A model generated the notes under the pieces. The model was given only the letters and a program-made list of their open reading frames with translations, was not told the DNA's origin and made no database searches. A stretch of 64,000 bases of DNA from Arcobacteraceae bacterium (lineage in GTDB: Bacteria > Campylobacterota > Campylobacteria > Campylobacterales > Arcobacteraceae), in contig JAGLOP010000006.1 in NCBI GenBank assembly GCA_023138835.1, positions 62,001-126,000 on the forward strand. Direction: 5' to 3'. Made by a program: the position numbers and the translations under genes. Numbering within the stretch: position 1 is the first letter of the stretch; every line of letters begins with the position of its first letter. Shown one piece after another: positions 26,588 to 36,024 of the stretch.

Positions 26588-27754
26588 ATGGGAAAGAAGA
26601 TATGTGTCGTAACTGGAACTCGTGCAGATTATGGGCTTTTATATTGGCTAATAAAAGAGGTAGAAAAAGATAAAGATTTAGAACTTCAACTTATTGTCAC
26701 GGGTATGCATTTAAGTAGTGAATTTGGATTTACATATAAAGAGATAGAAAAAGATTTTAAAATTGACAAAAAAATAGATATATCATTAACAGATGATACA
26801 CCTATTGGTATTTCTAAATCTATGGGGATAGCCCAACCTTTATTTGCACAAGCTTATGAAAAACTAAGTCCTGATATAATTATTTTGCTTGGCGATAGAT
26901 ATGAAATATTCAGTGCTGCAAGTGCTGCCATGATTTCAAGAATTCCTATTGCACATATTCATGGCGGGGAATCAACACAAGGATTGATTGATGAATCAAT
27001 TAGACATTGCATAACTAAAATGAGTCATATACATTTTACTGCTACTAAGATATATAAACAAAGAGTAATTCAACTTGGTGAACAACCAAATAGAGTATTT
27101 AATGTAGGTGGAATGGGAATCGAAAATATAAAAAGATTAGAACTCTTATCAAAAAAAGAGTTTGAAAATTCAATTAATTTTAAATTAAATAAAAGAAATA
27201 TCTTGGTGACATTTCATCCTGTAACTTTAGAAAATGCCACATCTCAAATTCAATTTCAAGCAATTTTAGATGCACTAGATAAATTGTCAGATACAAATAT
27301 AATTTTTACTAAAGCAAATAGTGATACTGATGGAAAGATTATAAATCAAATGATAGATAATTACGTAAAGGCAAATTCTAGTAAAGCAGTAGTTTTCACA
27401 TCTTTAGGACAACTTAGATATTTATCAGCTTTAAGATTTATAGATTGTGCAGTTGGCAATAGTTCAAGTGGACTTACAGAAGTACCATCCTTTCATATTG
27501 GTACTATTAATATAGGTGATAGACAAAAAGGTAGAATAAAAGCTAAAAGTGTAATTGATTGTAATCCTACAATACAAGATATATCAAATGCTTTTAATAT
27601 CTTATATTCTAATGAATTCCAAAATACCTTACATAATGTTCAAAATCCTTATGGAGATGGCTGTGCTAGTAAAAGAATTATCAAAATATTAAAAAGTATA
27701 TCATTAGATAATATATTAAAAAAATCTTTTTATGAAGTGGACTTTAATTTATGA
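26588..27754 (+). CDS. legG: Hydrolysing nucleotide-sugar 2-epimerase, LegG/NeuC type
   Basis: The 388 aa protein belongs to the UDP-GlcNAc 2-epimerase family: VVTGTRADYGLLYWLI at the N-terminus, ILLGDRYEIFSAASAAMISRIPIAHIHGGE in the middle, and AVGNSSSGLTEVPSF near the end. LegG hydrolyses the nucleotide and epimerises C2, yielding 2,4-diacetamido-2,4,6-trideoxymannose for LegI. It overlaps the formyltransferase start by four bases. Confidence 0.88.
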   Translation: MGKKICVVTGTRADYGLLYWLIKEVEKDKDLELQLIVTGMHLSSEFGFTYKEIEKDFKIDKKIDISLTDDTPIGISKSMGIAQPLFAQAYEKLSPDIIILLGDRYEIFSAASAAMISRIPIAHIHGGESTQGLIDESIRHCITKMSHIHFTATKIYKQRVIQLGEQPNRVFNVGGMGIENIKRLELLSKKEFENSINFKLNKRNILVTFHPVTLENATSQIQFQAILDALDKLSDTNIIFTKANSDTDGKIINQMIDNYVKANSSKAVVFTSLGQLRYLSALRFIDCAVGNSSSGLTEVPSFHIGTINIGDRQKGRIKAKSVIDCNPTIQDISNAFNILYSNEFQNTLHNVQNPYGDGCASKRIIKILKSISLDNILKKSFYEVDFNL

Positions 27755-28632
27755 AAATAGTTTTTATTGGTACCGTTGAATTTTCTTTGTCGGCATTAAA
27801 TAAACTTATAGATATAAATGCCCAAGTTGTAGGAGTCGTCACAAAAAAGAACTCAAACTTTAATTCTGATTTTGCCAATCTTACTCCAATATGTAAAAAA
27901 AATAATATCCCTTGCATATATTCAGATGATATTAATTCTACAAATACAATAAGTCAGATTAAATCTTTAAAGCCAGATATTATATTTTGTTTTGGATGGT
28001 CATCTTTAATAAAAACAGAACTTTTAAATTTAACCCCTATGGGTATAGTTGGTTTCCATCCAACACAATTACCAAAAAATAGAGGAAGACATCCTATAAT
28101 ATGGACATTAGCTTTAGGATTAAAAAGTACAGCATCAACATTCTTTTTTATGAATGAAGAAGCAGATAACGGAGATATACTTTCTCAAAAAATATTAGAT
28201 GTAACTTATACCGATAATGCAAAAACTCTTTATGATAAAATCACAAATACAGCATTAATACAAATAGAAGATTTTGTACCCAAGTTACAAAACAATACAT
28301 ATGCCAAAACTAAACAAAATAATTTATTGTCTAATACTTGGAGAAAAAGAGATAAGAAAGATGGTTTAATTGACTTTAGAATGTCAAATGATACTATATA
28401 TAATCTAGTACGGGCATTAACTAAACCTTATGTTGGTGCTCATATTGAATACAATAATAAAGATGTTATAATTTGGAAAGTTGAAGCTATACCTTATGAT
28501 GGTTTAAACATAGAAGCTGGTAAAATACTACAAGTTAAAGATAATGAGATTATGGTAAAAACTTCTCACGGTGCAATTAATATTATTGAACATGAATTTA
28601 TAGAAATACCTAAAAAAGGAGATTATCTATGA
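27751..28632 (+). CDS. Fmt-like N-formyltransferase for a sugar amine
   Basis: The 293 aa protein resembles the methionyl-tRNA formyltransferase catalytic domain plus a C-terminal Fmt_C-like domain. The loop GFHPTQLPKNRGRHPI carries the catalytic His, and a later conserved Asp lies in EEADNGDIL. The usual Asn of the NxH motif is replaced by Gly. It is probably a sugar N-formyltransferase using 10-formyltetrahydrofolate. It is coupled to a PIG-L deacetylase, so the pair may replace an N-acetyl by an N-formyl group on a legionaminic acid precursor. The genomic fmt should be elsewhere. Confidence 0.78.
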   Translation: MKIVFIGTVEFSLSALNKLIDINAQVVGVVTKKNSNFNSDFANLTPICKKNNIPCIYSDDINSTNTISQIKSLKPDIIFCFGWSSLIKTELLNLTPMGIVGFHPTQLPKNRGRHPIIWTLALGLKSTASTFFFMNEEADNGDILSQKILDVTYTDNAKTLYDKITNTALIQIEDFVPKLQNNTYAKTKQNNLLSNTWRKRDKKDGLIDFRMSNDTIYNLVRALTKPYVGAHIEYNNKDVIIWKVEAIPYDGLNIEAGKILQVKDNEIMVKTSHGAINIIEHEFIEIPKKGDYL

Positions 28633-29297
28633 TAAAACAAAATAATAAAGTTTTATGTATTGCGGTACATCCTGACGATGAAACACTTGGCTGTGGAGGA
28701 ACACTTTTAAAACATAAAGAAAATCTCGATGAAATATCTTGGCTTATATGTACTCAAACTAATCCTCAAAATGATTTTTATAAGATAAGAGAAGAAGAGA
28801 TTAAAACTGTATCCAAAAAGTACAATTTTGACAATGTTTATAATTTAAAACTCAATACTATGCAAATTGATGAATATAGTATGAGTGATTTAATAAGTCA
28901 AATATCAAAAATCATAAATGAAATAAAACCAAATATCATATACTTTCCTTTTAGAGGTGATGTACACAGTGATCACAGAAAGATATTTGAAGCTGCTTAC
29001 AGTTGTACAAAATCGTTTAGATACCCATTTATAAAAAAAATTTATATGATGGAAACACTAAGTGAAACTGAATTTGCTCCAGCTATCAATGAAGATAGTT
29101 TTATTCCAAATGTATTTGTTGACATTACACAGTTTATAGATGAAAAAATAGAAATTATGAGAACATTCAAAAGTGAAATTTCAGAGCATCCATTTCCAAG
29201 AAGTGAAAAGAATATAAAAGCTTTAGCAACATTTAGAGGTGCGACTGCTGGATGTGAATATGCTGAAAGTTTTATACTTCTAAAGGAAATTTTATGA
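28629..29297 (+). CDS. PIG-L family N-deacetylase
   Basis: The 222 aa protein has the zinc-binding signature CIAVHPDDETLGCGG and the second motif GDVHSDHRKIFEAAY. PIG-L proteins remove N-acetyl groups from sugar derivatives such as GlcNAc conjugates. ATGA overlaps couple it to the formyltransferase upstream and ptmE downstream. It most likely exposes an amine on the nonulosonic acid or its nucleotide-sugar precursor for formylation or another acylation. Confidence 0.85.
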   Translation: MIKQNNKVLCIAVHPDDETLGCGGTLLKHKENLDEISWLICTQTNPQNDFYKIREEEIKTVSKKYNFDNVYNLKLNTMQIDEYSMSDLISQISKIINEIKPNIIYFPFRGDVHSDHRKIFEAAYSCTKSFRYPFIKKIYMMETLSETEFAPAINEDSFIPNVFVDITQFIDEKIEIMRTFKSEISEHPFPRSEKNIKALATFRGATAGCEYAESFILLKEIL

Positions 29298-30349
29298 AAA
29301 ATATACAAAATATTATAGTTAAAACTACAGATACTATCAAAGAAACTTTACAAATTATAGATACCCAAGCTCTAAGAATTGCAGTTGTTATTGATGATGA
29401 AAAAAAAGTTATCGGTACAATTTGTGATGGAGATATCAGAAGAGCTATTTTAAAGGGTTTTGATGTAAATGAGCCAATAGAAGATGTTTATTTTAGAACA
29501 CCGACTATATGTAACATAAATGAACCAATCGAAAAGATTATTCAAATTGCAATATCAAAAAAAGTATATCAAATACCAATCATAGATGATAATGGTCACT
29601 TAGTAAAGATTGAGGACTTAGGTAATATGTTGAGTCTTACAAATAGACCAAATGAAGTTATATTAATGGCTGGGGGATTAGGAACAAGACTTAGACCTTT
29701 GACACAAAATACTCCAAAACCACTCTTAAAAGTAGGTAATCAACCAATTTTGGAAACTATTATAAATAACTTCTCAAAATATGGATTTAAGAATATTACT
29801 ATTAGTGTAAATTACAAATCAGAAATGATTATGAATTATTTTGGAGATGGCAGTAAATTTGATGTAAATATATCTTATGTTCATGAAGATGACCGATTAG
29901 GTACCGCAGGAGCATTAAGTTTACTTAAAAATAAACCAAATCAACCTTTTTTTGTGATGAATGCTGACTTACTTACAAATGTTAACTTTGTACACTTATT
30001 AGACTATCATATAGTTGAAAATACAAATGCTACAATGTGTGTAAGAGAATATGATTTTCAAGTACCTTATGGTGTGATAGAAGTTGATAATCAACAAATA
30101 ACTTCTATCATAGAAAAACCATTACATAAGTTTTTTGTAAATGCCGGTATATATGTACTGTCACCTAAAGTTTTAGACAATATTCCACATAATACATTTT
30201 ATGATATGCCAACTTTATTTGATGAATTAATCAAAGGAAACCAAAAAGTTTTATCTTTCCCTATCCATGAATATTGGCTTGATATTGGAAGAATTAGTGA
30301 TTTTGAACAAGCTCAAACCGAGTATGATGATGTCTTTGAAACAAAATAA
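29294..30349 (+). CDS. ptmE: PtmE-type glucosamine-1-phosphate guanylyltransferase with CBS domains
   Basis: The 351 aa protein has two N-terminal CBS repeats (residues ~1-115) followed by a nucleotidyltransferase domain (VILMAGGLGTRLRPLTQNTPKPLLKVG). This is the architecture of C. jejuni PtmE, which makes the GDP-glucosamine that starts the GDP-linked legionaminic acid pathway. It indicates that this operon uses GDP- rather than UDP-sugars. The CBS pair may sense nucleotides. The 3' end overlaps the legF start. Confidence 0.87.
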   Translation: MKNIQNIIVKTTDTIKETLQIIDTQALRIAVVIDDEKKVIGTICDGDIRRAILKGFDVNEPIEDVYFRTPTICNINEPIEKIIQIAISKKVYQIPIIDDNGHLVKIEDLGNMLSLTNRPNEVILMAGGLGTRLRPLTQNTPKPLLKVGNQPILETIINNFSKYGFKNITISVNYKSEMIMNYFGDGSKFDVNISYVHEDDRLGTAGALSLLKNKPNQPFFVMNADLLTNVNFVHLLDYHIVENTNATMCVREYDFQVPYGVIEVDNQQITSIIEKPLHKFFVNAGIYVLSPKVLDNIPHNTFYDMPTLFDELIKGNQKVLSFPIHEYWLDIGRISDFEQAQTEYDDVFETK

Positions 30350-31019
30350 ATTTTTAGCAATTATTCCAGCCCGAGGGGGAAGCAAAAGGCTGCCAAATAA
30401 AAATATATTAAACTTAAATGGTAAACCACTTATCTCATACAGTATTGAAGCTGGATTAAAAAGTAACTATATAAATAAAGTATTAGTAAGTAGCAATAGT
30501 GATGAAATATTGGATATATCAAAACAATTTAAATCACAAACAATAAAACGGCCTGAACATTTAGCAACTGATACAACGACTGTATTTGATACTATCAAAC
30601 ATGTTATAGAAAACAATGAACACTTTGAATATATCGTTTTACTACAACCCACTTCTCCACTTAGAACTTCAAAACATATTGATGAAGCAATTGAACTATT
30701 AGAAGAAAAAGATGCAGATGCGATCATATCAGTATGCGAAACAGAACACAGTCCATTATGGGCGAATACTTTGCCGCAAGATGGTAGTTTTAAAGGTTTT
30801 ATGCGTGATGAAATTCTAAATAAAAGAAGTCAGGATTTAGAAAAATATTACAGAATCAATGGGGCTGTTTATATTTGTAAAATATCAAAACTACTTGAAG
30901 AAAAAACTCTTTTTCTTCAAGATAATATATTTGCATATAAGATGGAACAAATAGATTCAGTAGATATTGACACAAAATTAGATTTCTTAACAGCCCAAGT
31001 GATTTTGGAAAACAATTAG
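30330..31019 (+). CDS. legF: CMP-legionaminic acid synthetase
   Basis: LegF activates legionaminic acid with CTP. The NeuA-type N-terminus FLAIIPARGGSKRLPNKNIL is present, with LQPTSPLRTSKHIDEAIELL further in. The track start at 30267 lies deep inside ptmE. Three consecutive ATGs occur at 30324, 30327 and 30330. The last has a GAG at about seven bases and puts the IPARGGSKR motif at the usual distance. The protein is about 229 aa. The maf gene follows after 6 bp. Confidence 0.87.
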   Translation: MSLKQNKFLAIIPARGGSKRLPNKNILNLNGKPLISYSIEAGLKSNYINKVLVSSNSDEILDISKQFKSQTIKRPEHLATDTTTVFDTIKHVIENNEHFEYIVLLQPTSPLRTSKHIDEAIELLEEKDADAIISVCETEHSPLWANTLPQDGSFKGFMRDEILNKRSQDLEKYYRINGAVYICKISKLLEEKTLFLQDNIFAYKMEQIDSVDIDTKLDFLTAQVILENN

Positions 31020-31025
31020 GATAAA

Positions 31026-32789
31026 ATGGAAACATTAGAAGAGATACAACAAACTATTCAAGAGATATTTTTAAAGAATCTTAACTTTTTTAAACAACAT
31101 CATATATATCTCTATAATCAATTAATGGAATTTGAAAAAAACATACAAGAAAATTATTTTATAGATTTTATTGATAATCATTTTGAATTATTGGATAAAG
31201 ACAATATTCCAACATATAATTGTGATCCTTTTTATGATGCAAAATACAGAGTAGAAAATTTACATAAAAATATCAGTGGTATATCAACAATTGATACAGT
31301 ATCCAGAGAAATTTTATCAGATGAGATATATGAATCAAATAAATTTATTAATGAATTTATCAACCTTTTTGCAGGTCAAGAGATCGAAACTAATGTTAAA
31401 TTTAAAAAATTTATATTTATTGGGACTTTATTGGGTGTTCATATCAATGATATTGCAAATGCTAATGATTTAGAAGTAATTTTAATAGTTGAAGACAATA
31501 TTGAAATATTTAGATTGTCTATGTTTTTAACAGATTATAAAACAGTTGCCAATAAAAGTAAAATATTTTTTGCGATTAATTCAAATGAAGCTGAACTATA
31601 TAATACAATATTTCAATATCTTAAGTTTAAAAATGAATATAACTACTTTTTAAAGTTTGAAATAGCAAGTCAAAAGGAGATACCGCTTTTACATCAAATA
31701 TCTCGAATAATATCATCACAAAGTAAAACTATATATTCATATAGCAAATTTTTAGAAGCTTATAGCAATGGCATAGATAATTTTACAAATACAAAAAGAT
31801 TGATTAATTTATCAAAGCAATTCAATGAATTTGAAAAAGTACCTGTTCTTTTTCTTGGCGGTGGTCCATCTTTAGAAGATAATATTGACTTTGTAAAGAA
31901 TAATCAAGATAAATTTTTAATAGTAGTTGTTATGGCATCTTTAAAAAGATTAGAAAAAGCAAATATTATTCCTGATATTATTCTAACTATAGATAGCCAT
32001 ATTAAACTACTTGAATTTATCGATGTAGATAAAAAATATTATCAAAATTCAATTATATTTGCTAGCATGAACACACATCCACAAGTTATAGATAAACTCT
32101 CAATATCAAAAGATTTATATTTATTCCAATCAAATACAGAAATATTTTATAATCATGGAAATTTTACAGGGGCAACTGTAGGAGATATTGGTGTAAAACT
32201 TTTATTAAAATTAGGAGTAACTTCTTTATATTTATTAGGTATTGATGCTGCATTTAATCAAATTACCGGTGCAACTCATGATTTAACACATGCATATTCA
32301 ACAATTCAAAAATTGGAAACTACAGAAGATGAAAATATTGATTTTGGCAAACAAACTTTTAAAGTAGTTGGTAATCAAAAAGAGGCTGTATATACAACCG
32401 GTTCATACAAATTAACTATTGATAGTTTTAATGATATTAAAGAGTTATTAAATCATAATATTAAAATCTACAATCTGTCAAATCATGGAGCATTATTAAA
32501 TGGTACTATACCAACGACTTGTAAAGAGGTAAATTTAACAATAACGATTGATAAAAAAATATTTTTAAAAGAATTTATAAACAATATATCAAAATATATT
32601 ACAACACAAAAACCTCAACACTCTATAGCAAAGCAAATCATTCAACAATATGAAGAGTTAATTAATCCATATTACTTTTACCTTTTAAACAACCATAAAA
32701 ATGTTAAGAAAAAACAGTTAGATAAAATTAAAAATAATCAGTTAAACATTATAACAAAACAACTAAAATCAATCTCTAACAATATTTAA
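31026..32789 (+). CDS. maf: Maf-family flagellin nonulosonic acid transferase, copy 1
   Basis: The 587 aa protein carries the central Maf/DUF115 (MptE-like) domain: VLFLGGGPSLEDNIDFVKN, then IIPDIILTIDSH and GATVGDIGVKLLLKLGV. Maf proteins transfer pseudaminic or legionaminic acid onto Ser/Thr of flagellin in the cytoplasm. As the last gene of the leg operon it is the likely legionaminic acid transferase. It ends in a 21 bp tail-to-tail overlap with the convergent HddC-like gene. A second, longer Maf lies next to the flagellins. Confidence 0.88.
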   Translation: METLEEIQQTIQEIFLKNLNFFKQHHIYLYNQLMEFEKNIQENYFIDFIDNHFELLDKDNIPTYNCDPFYDAKYRVENLHKNISGISTIDTVSREILSDEIYESNKFINEFINLFAGQEIETNVKFKKFIFIGTLLGVHINDIANANDLEVILIVEDNIEIFRLSMFLTDYKTVANKSKIFFAINSNEAELYNTIFQYLKFKNEYNYFLKFEIASQKEIPLLHQISRIISSQSKTIYSYSKFLEAYSNGIDNFTNTKRLINLSKQFNEFEKVPVLFLGGGPSLEDNIDFVKNNQDKFLIVVVMASLKRLEKANIIPDIILTIDSHIKLLEFIDVDKKYYQNSIIFASMNTHPQVIDKLSISKDLYLFQSNTEIFYNHGNFTGATVGDIGVKLLLKLGVTSLYLLGIDAAFNQITGATHDLTHAYSTIQKLETTEDENIDFGKQTFKVVGNQKEAVYTTGSYKLTIDSFNDIKELLNHNIKIYNLSNHGALLNGTIPTTCKEVNLTITIDKKIFLKEFINNISKYITTQKPQHSIAKQIIQQYEELINPYYFYLLNNHKNVKKKQLDKIKNNQLNIITKQLKSISNNI

Positions 32790-33479
32790 TATTTCAGTTT
32801 GTGCCAAAGCATAACTTTCAACAGTACCGATATCCCTATGGTAAGTATCGTTTAAAAAAGTATTTATTTTCCCCATAAATGCAGGAAGTACATCATTGCT
32901 AAAATCTACATCTTTTTTATTTAATTCTTGTATAAAGTCAATTACTGATGGTTCACAAATATACACTGCCCCATTAGCAAGATTTGATGGCGGATTTTTA
33001 ACTTTTTCATAAAAATTTTGTACTATATTTTTACTATCTAGCTCTACTATACCACAACTTGACGGATTGTCACTTTTAAAAAGCATCATAGTTATTTCAC
33101 AGTTTTTTGGTCTATTTCTATGAGAATTAATAAAATCTCCAAAATCACAAAAAGATAAATTATCAGCATGAACAAGCATAAAAGGTTCATCTTTAAAAAA
33201 ATCTTTATTATTTAAAACTGTACCACCTGTATTTAATAATTTATCTTCAAATACTAAAGTTACTTGATTCTTGTATGTACTTTTATTTATAAACTCTTCA
33301 ACTTGTTCTGCCAAATAAGATGTGTTTATTAAAAATTCTTCTATCCCTGCTTTTGATAAGTTCTCAAGCCAATATTCTAAAAGTGGCTTTCCATTTATAG
33401 GAACTAAACATTTTGGTATATTATTTGTAACAGGTCTAAGTCTTGTGCCTAGTCCGGCAGATAGAAGTAAGGCTTTCAT
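32769..33479 (-). CDS. Sugar-phosphate nucleotidyltransferase, HddC-like
   Basis: The 236 aa protein has the nucleotidyltransferase signature LLLSAGLGTRLRPVTNNIPKCL and an internal HADN metal-binding region. Overall it resembles D-glycero-alpha-D-manno-heptose 1-phosphate guanylyltransferases (HddC), though glucose-1-phosphate type enzymes share the fold. The HldE-like gene next to it and the GmhA-like gene at 58.7 kb favour a heptose 1-phosphate substrate. It is the terminal gene of the 26-gene minus-strand run. Confidence 0.72.
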   Translation of the reverse strand: MKALLLSAGLGTRLRPVTNNIPKCLVPINGKPLLEYWLENLSKAGIEEFLINTSYLAEQVEEFINKSTYKNQVTLVFEDKLLNTGGTVLNNKDFFKDEPFMLVHADNLSFCDFGDFINSHRNRPKNCEITMMLFKSDNPSSCGIVELDSKNIVQNFYEKVKNPPSNLANGAVYICEPSVIDFIQELNKKDVDFSNDVLPAFMGKINTFLNDTYHRDIGTVESYALAQTEILNIVRD

Positions 33480-33480
33480 A

Positions 33481-34893
33481 TTACTCTAATTCTTTTAATA
33501 TTTCATCTTTTTGTATTGGGATATTTCCTACACGACTAACTTGAATAGCAGATGCCAAAGAGCCTAAATACGCACTTTGCCAAATAGTTGCACCTACACT
33601 TAAAGCCATAGCACTACAAGTAAGAAGAGAATCTCCTGCCCCACTTACATCTTTTACAATATTTCCTAAAGCATTGATATTATCTGTTAATAATCCATTA
33701 TTAGCATTATTATATATCATCATCCCCTCTGCACCTAAAGTTGTAAATATATACTTTGCTTTTGTTTTATTGGCAAGTTTATCTGACAATACAACAAGTC
33801 CAGATTCAAAATCATTTAATGATAGTCTTATTTCTCGCTCAGTTGGTGTAACCAATGTCATATCTTTAAATTTTGATATATCTCCAACTTGTGATGAACT
33901 TTGTGAATCTGCTACCATAAAGATATTATTTTCAAGCCCTTTCTTTGTGATACTCTTAATAAGAGTATTTGTTAAAACTCCGTAACTAAAATCAGAAAAT
34001 ATTATCAAATCTATATCTTTGATATTTTTTTCTATATCTTTTAAAATCTGATTTTCAATATCTTTGCCAATACCATGTTGTTTTAGATGATTTACTCTAA
34101 GTAAAGTTTTAGTATTTGCTCTAAATCTTTGTTTTAATGTAGTTGGTCTTGTAGTATCTGTATATAATGATACATCAATATCTAACTTTTTTAAACCATC
34201 TTTTACAAAGTCATAATTTTCATCATCTCCGGCAACTGAAATAAACTTAACATTTGCTCCTAATGTTTTAGCATGACTGGCTACTATTGCAGCACCACCA
34301 ATAAACTTGTCATTTAAAAGTGGGCTTACTACAATTGTAGGGTCTTCTTGACTCATTCCAAGCGGTTCACAAGTTATATATTCATCAACAATAGTATCGC
34401 CTATAACTAATACATTAAGTTTTTTAAATTTTTCTATAATATTTTTCAAATCTGAAAGGCCAAAATTATGTCTTTTTATGTAATTGAAATTATGATTTAC
34501 ATTATAATTTGAAGATAAAAATTCTTGCTTTAAAAGGTCAAGCGAAGAAAATCCAATCTCACCAGAACCAAATAAAAGTTTACCGCCATAACCATTAACA
34601 ATCTCTAATTCCAGATTATCTTTATTTTCATGTTCTTTACCTTTTACAACTATATCAGGTTTATTTTGTTTTATATAATCTACAGGTGATATATCTAATA
34701 TAAATGCTTCATCTACATAACTTGTAGCTTGAATAGACTCGAGTCTTATATCTTGGTTTATCCCTTTATGGCTAACTTTATCACTATTAACTCCAACTAT
34801 CAGATAATTACCACTATCTTTTGCAAACTTTAAAAGTCTTAAATGCCCAGGATGAAGAATATTAAAATCACCATATACAAATACTTTTTTCAC
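33481..34893 (-). CDS. Bifunctional sugar kinase / nucleotidyltransferase, HldE-like with inverted domain order
   Basis: Residues 1-135 form a cytidylyltransferase-like domain (VFVYGDFNILHPGHLRLLKF, an HxGH motif). Residues ~155-470 form a PfkB kinase with GDTIVDEYI and the catalytic SGAGDSLL. E. coli HldE has the opposite order, kinase first. HldE-type enzymes phosphorylate heptose 7-phosphate and adenylylate heptose 1-phosphate. A related sugar phosphate is equally possible. Only one base separates it from the HddC-like gene. GmhB phosphatase is not in the window. Confidence 0.78.
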   Translation of the reverse strand: MKKVFVYGDFNILHPGHLRLLKFAKDSGNYLIVGVNSDKVSHKGINQDIRLESIQATSYVDEAFILDISPVDYIKQNKPDIVVKGKEHENKDNLELEIVNGYGGKLLFGSGEIGFSSLDLLKQEFLSSNYNVNHNFNYIKRHNFGLSDLKNIIEKFKKLNVLVIGDTIVDEYITCEPLGMSQEDPTIVVSPLLNDKFIGGAAIVASHAKTLGANVKFISVAGDDENYDFVKDGLKKLDIDVSLYTDTTRPTTLKQRFRANTKTLLRVNHLKQHGIGKDIENQILKDIEKNIKDIDLIIFSDFSYGVLTNTLIKSITKKGLENNIFMVADSQSSSQVGDISKFKDMTLVTPTEREIRLSLNDFESGLVVLSDKLANKTKAKYIFTTLGAEGMMIYNNANNGLLTDNINALGNIVKDVSGAGDSLLTCSAMALSVGATIWQSAYLGSLASAIQVSRVGNIPIQKDEILKELE

Positions 34894-34901
34894 TTTTATT
34901 C

Positions 34902-36011
34902 CTATATAAAATTTAAATGCTGAGGATTATTTCCACTTGGAACTTCTAATTTATTAAGCCCTTTTTTATAACTGTCTAATACCTCATTTGTTTTATCTTG
35001 TAAACATAATGTTTCACACATTGTACAAGCATCAAACTTATCTGAAGCTAAAAAATCCATAACTTCCCAATATCTATCACTTTTTACTATATCCTTAAAT
35101 CTAACATTTGGATCAGTTATATTTGTTATATGGTATTGCTTATATTTTTCATTAAAAAAACTTCCACAAGGTGCTATAAGTCCAGTTCCAGACATTTGTA
35201 AATGAAATGGCGTACCATAACATCTATTATAGTTTCTAACACCTTTTGATGTTATCTTTGACCATTTAGCAGTTACAAAATATTCATCATCACTATAACT
35301 TTCTGCTTCTTTTAAAAGTTCATATAAATTCTCATATTCATTATAATCAACACCTAAAGTACCATCTTCATCATCACTGCAATGTTTTATGACCAAATAA
35401 TCAGGTCTCAACTCTTTTCCCAGCTTTGCTAAAGGAATAATTTGATCACCGTATTTTGGCATAAGAACCATCTGAATACCAATAGTTACATCAAGATTTA
35501 ACTCTTTTTTTACTCTCATTGCTATTTTAATATTTTCACAGGTTTCATAAAATTTTTCTACTGGGACTCCCATAATCTCACTATATCTTTGAGGTTCACC
35601 AGCACTAAAATTAAATCTTAAATATGTAAGTGAAGGTAAAATCTTTCTTAATACTTTTTCATTTAAAGTATTTCCATGAGTCGCTATTGCCATATCTAAA
35701 CCAACTTTTTTACCATATACAATCACATCTTCATATATTGGATTAGCCGTACTTTCACCATCACTAACTAAACTTATAGCTTTAACACCAATTTCACTAC
35801 AATCATCTAAAAAGTTTTTCATAATATCATAGGTAATTTTATGTGCTTTATTTCTTTGCATATTGGCATAGCAAAATTCACAATTATACTGACAAGCTTG
35901 AGTTAATGCCATATCAATTGTAATAGGTGCAATTCTTTTGCCATCTTTCCATTCTTTTAATCTATCTTGATGCCATAAAATCTTTGAACCATCTAATATT
36001 AACTCTGACAT
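34902..36011 (-). CDS. Radical SAM/SPASM-type enzyme A
   Basis: The 369 aa protein has the cluster motif ALTQACQYNCEFCYAN (CX3CX2C). A C-terminal region has spaced cysteines (NRCYGTPF, APCGSFF, ACTMCETLC) typical of SPASM/twitch domains that hold auxiliary Fe-S clusters. The N-terminus (ILWHQDRLKEW) and the C-terminal tail (PQHLNFI) match those of two other radical SAM proteins in this run, so the three are paralogs. The substrate is unknown. The location beside the split transketolase and HldE-like gene suggests sugar modification. Confidence 0.8.
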   Translation of the reverse strand: MSELILDGSKILWHQDRLKEWKDGKRIAPITIDMALTQACQYNCEFCYANMQRNKAHKITYDIMKNFLDDCSEIGVKAISLVSDGESTANPIYEDVIVYGKKVGLDMAIATHGNTLNEKVLRKILPSLTYLRFNFSAGEPQRYSEIMGVPVEKFYETCENIKIAMRVKKELNLDVTIGIQMVLMPKYGDQIIPLAKLGKELRPDYLVIKHCSDDEDGTLGVDYNEYENLYELLKEAESYSDDEYFVTAKWSKITSKGVRNYNRCYGTPFHLQMSGTGLIAPCGSFFNEKYKQYHITNITDPNVRFKDIVKSDRYWEVMDFLASDKFDACTMCETLCLQDKTNEVLDSYKKGLNKLEVPSGNNPQHLNFI

Positions 36012-36024
36012 TTTAATCCCTTTT

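Noticed and set aside
21515-31019. Pseudaminic acid pathway (PseB-PseC-PseH-PseG-PseI-PseF)
   Set aside because: The NeuC-type epimerase, NeuD-type acyltransferase and CBS-guanylyltransferase PtmE fit the legionaminic acid route instead.
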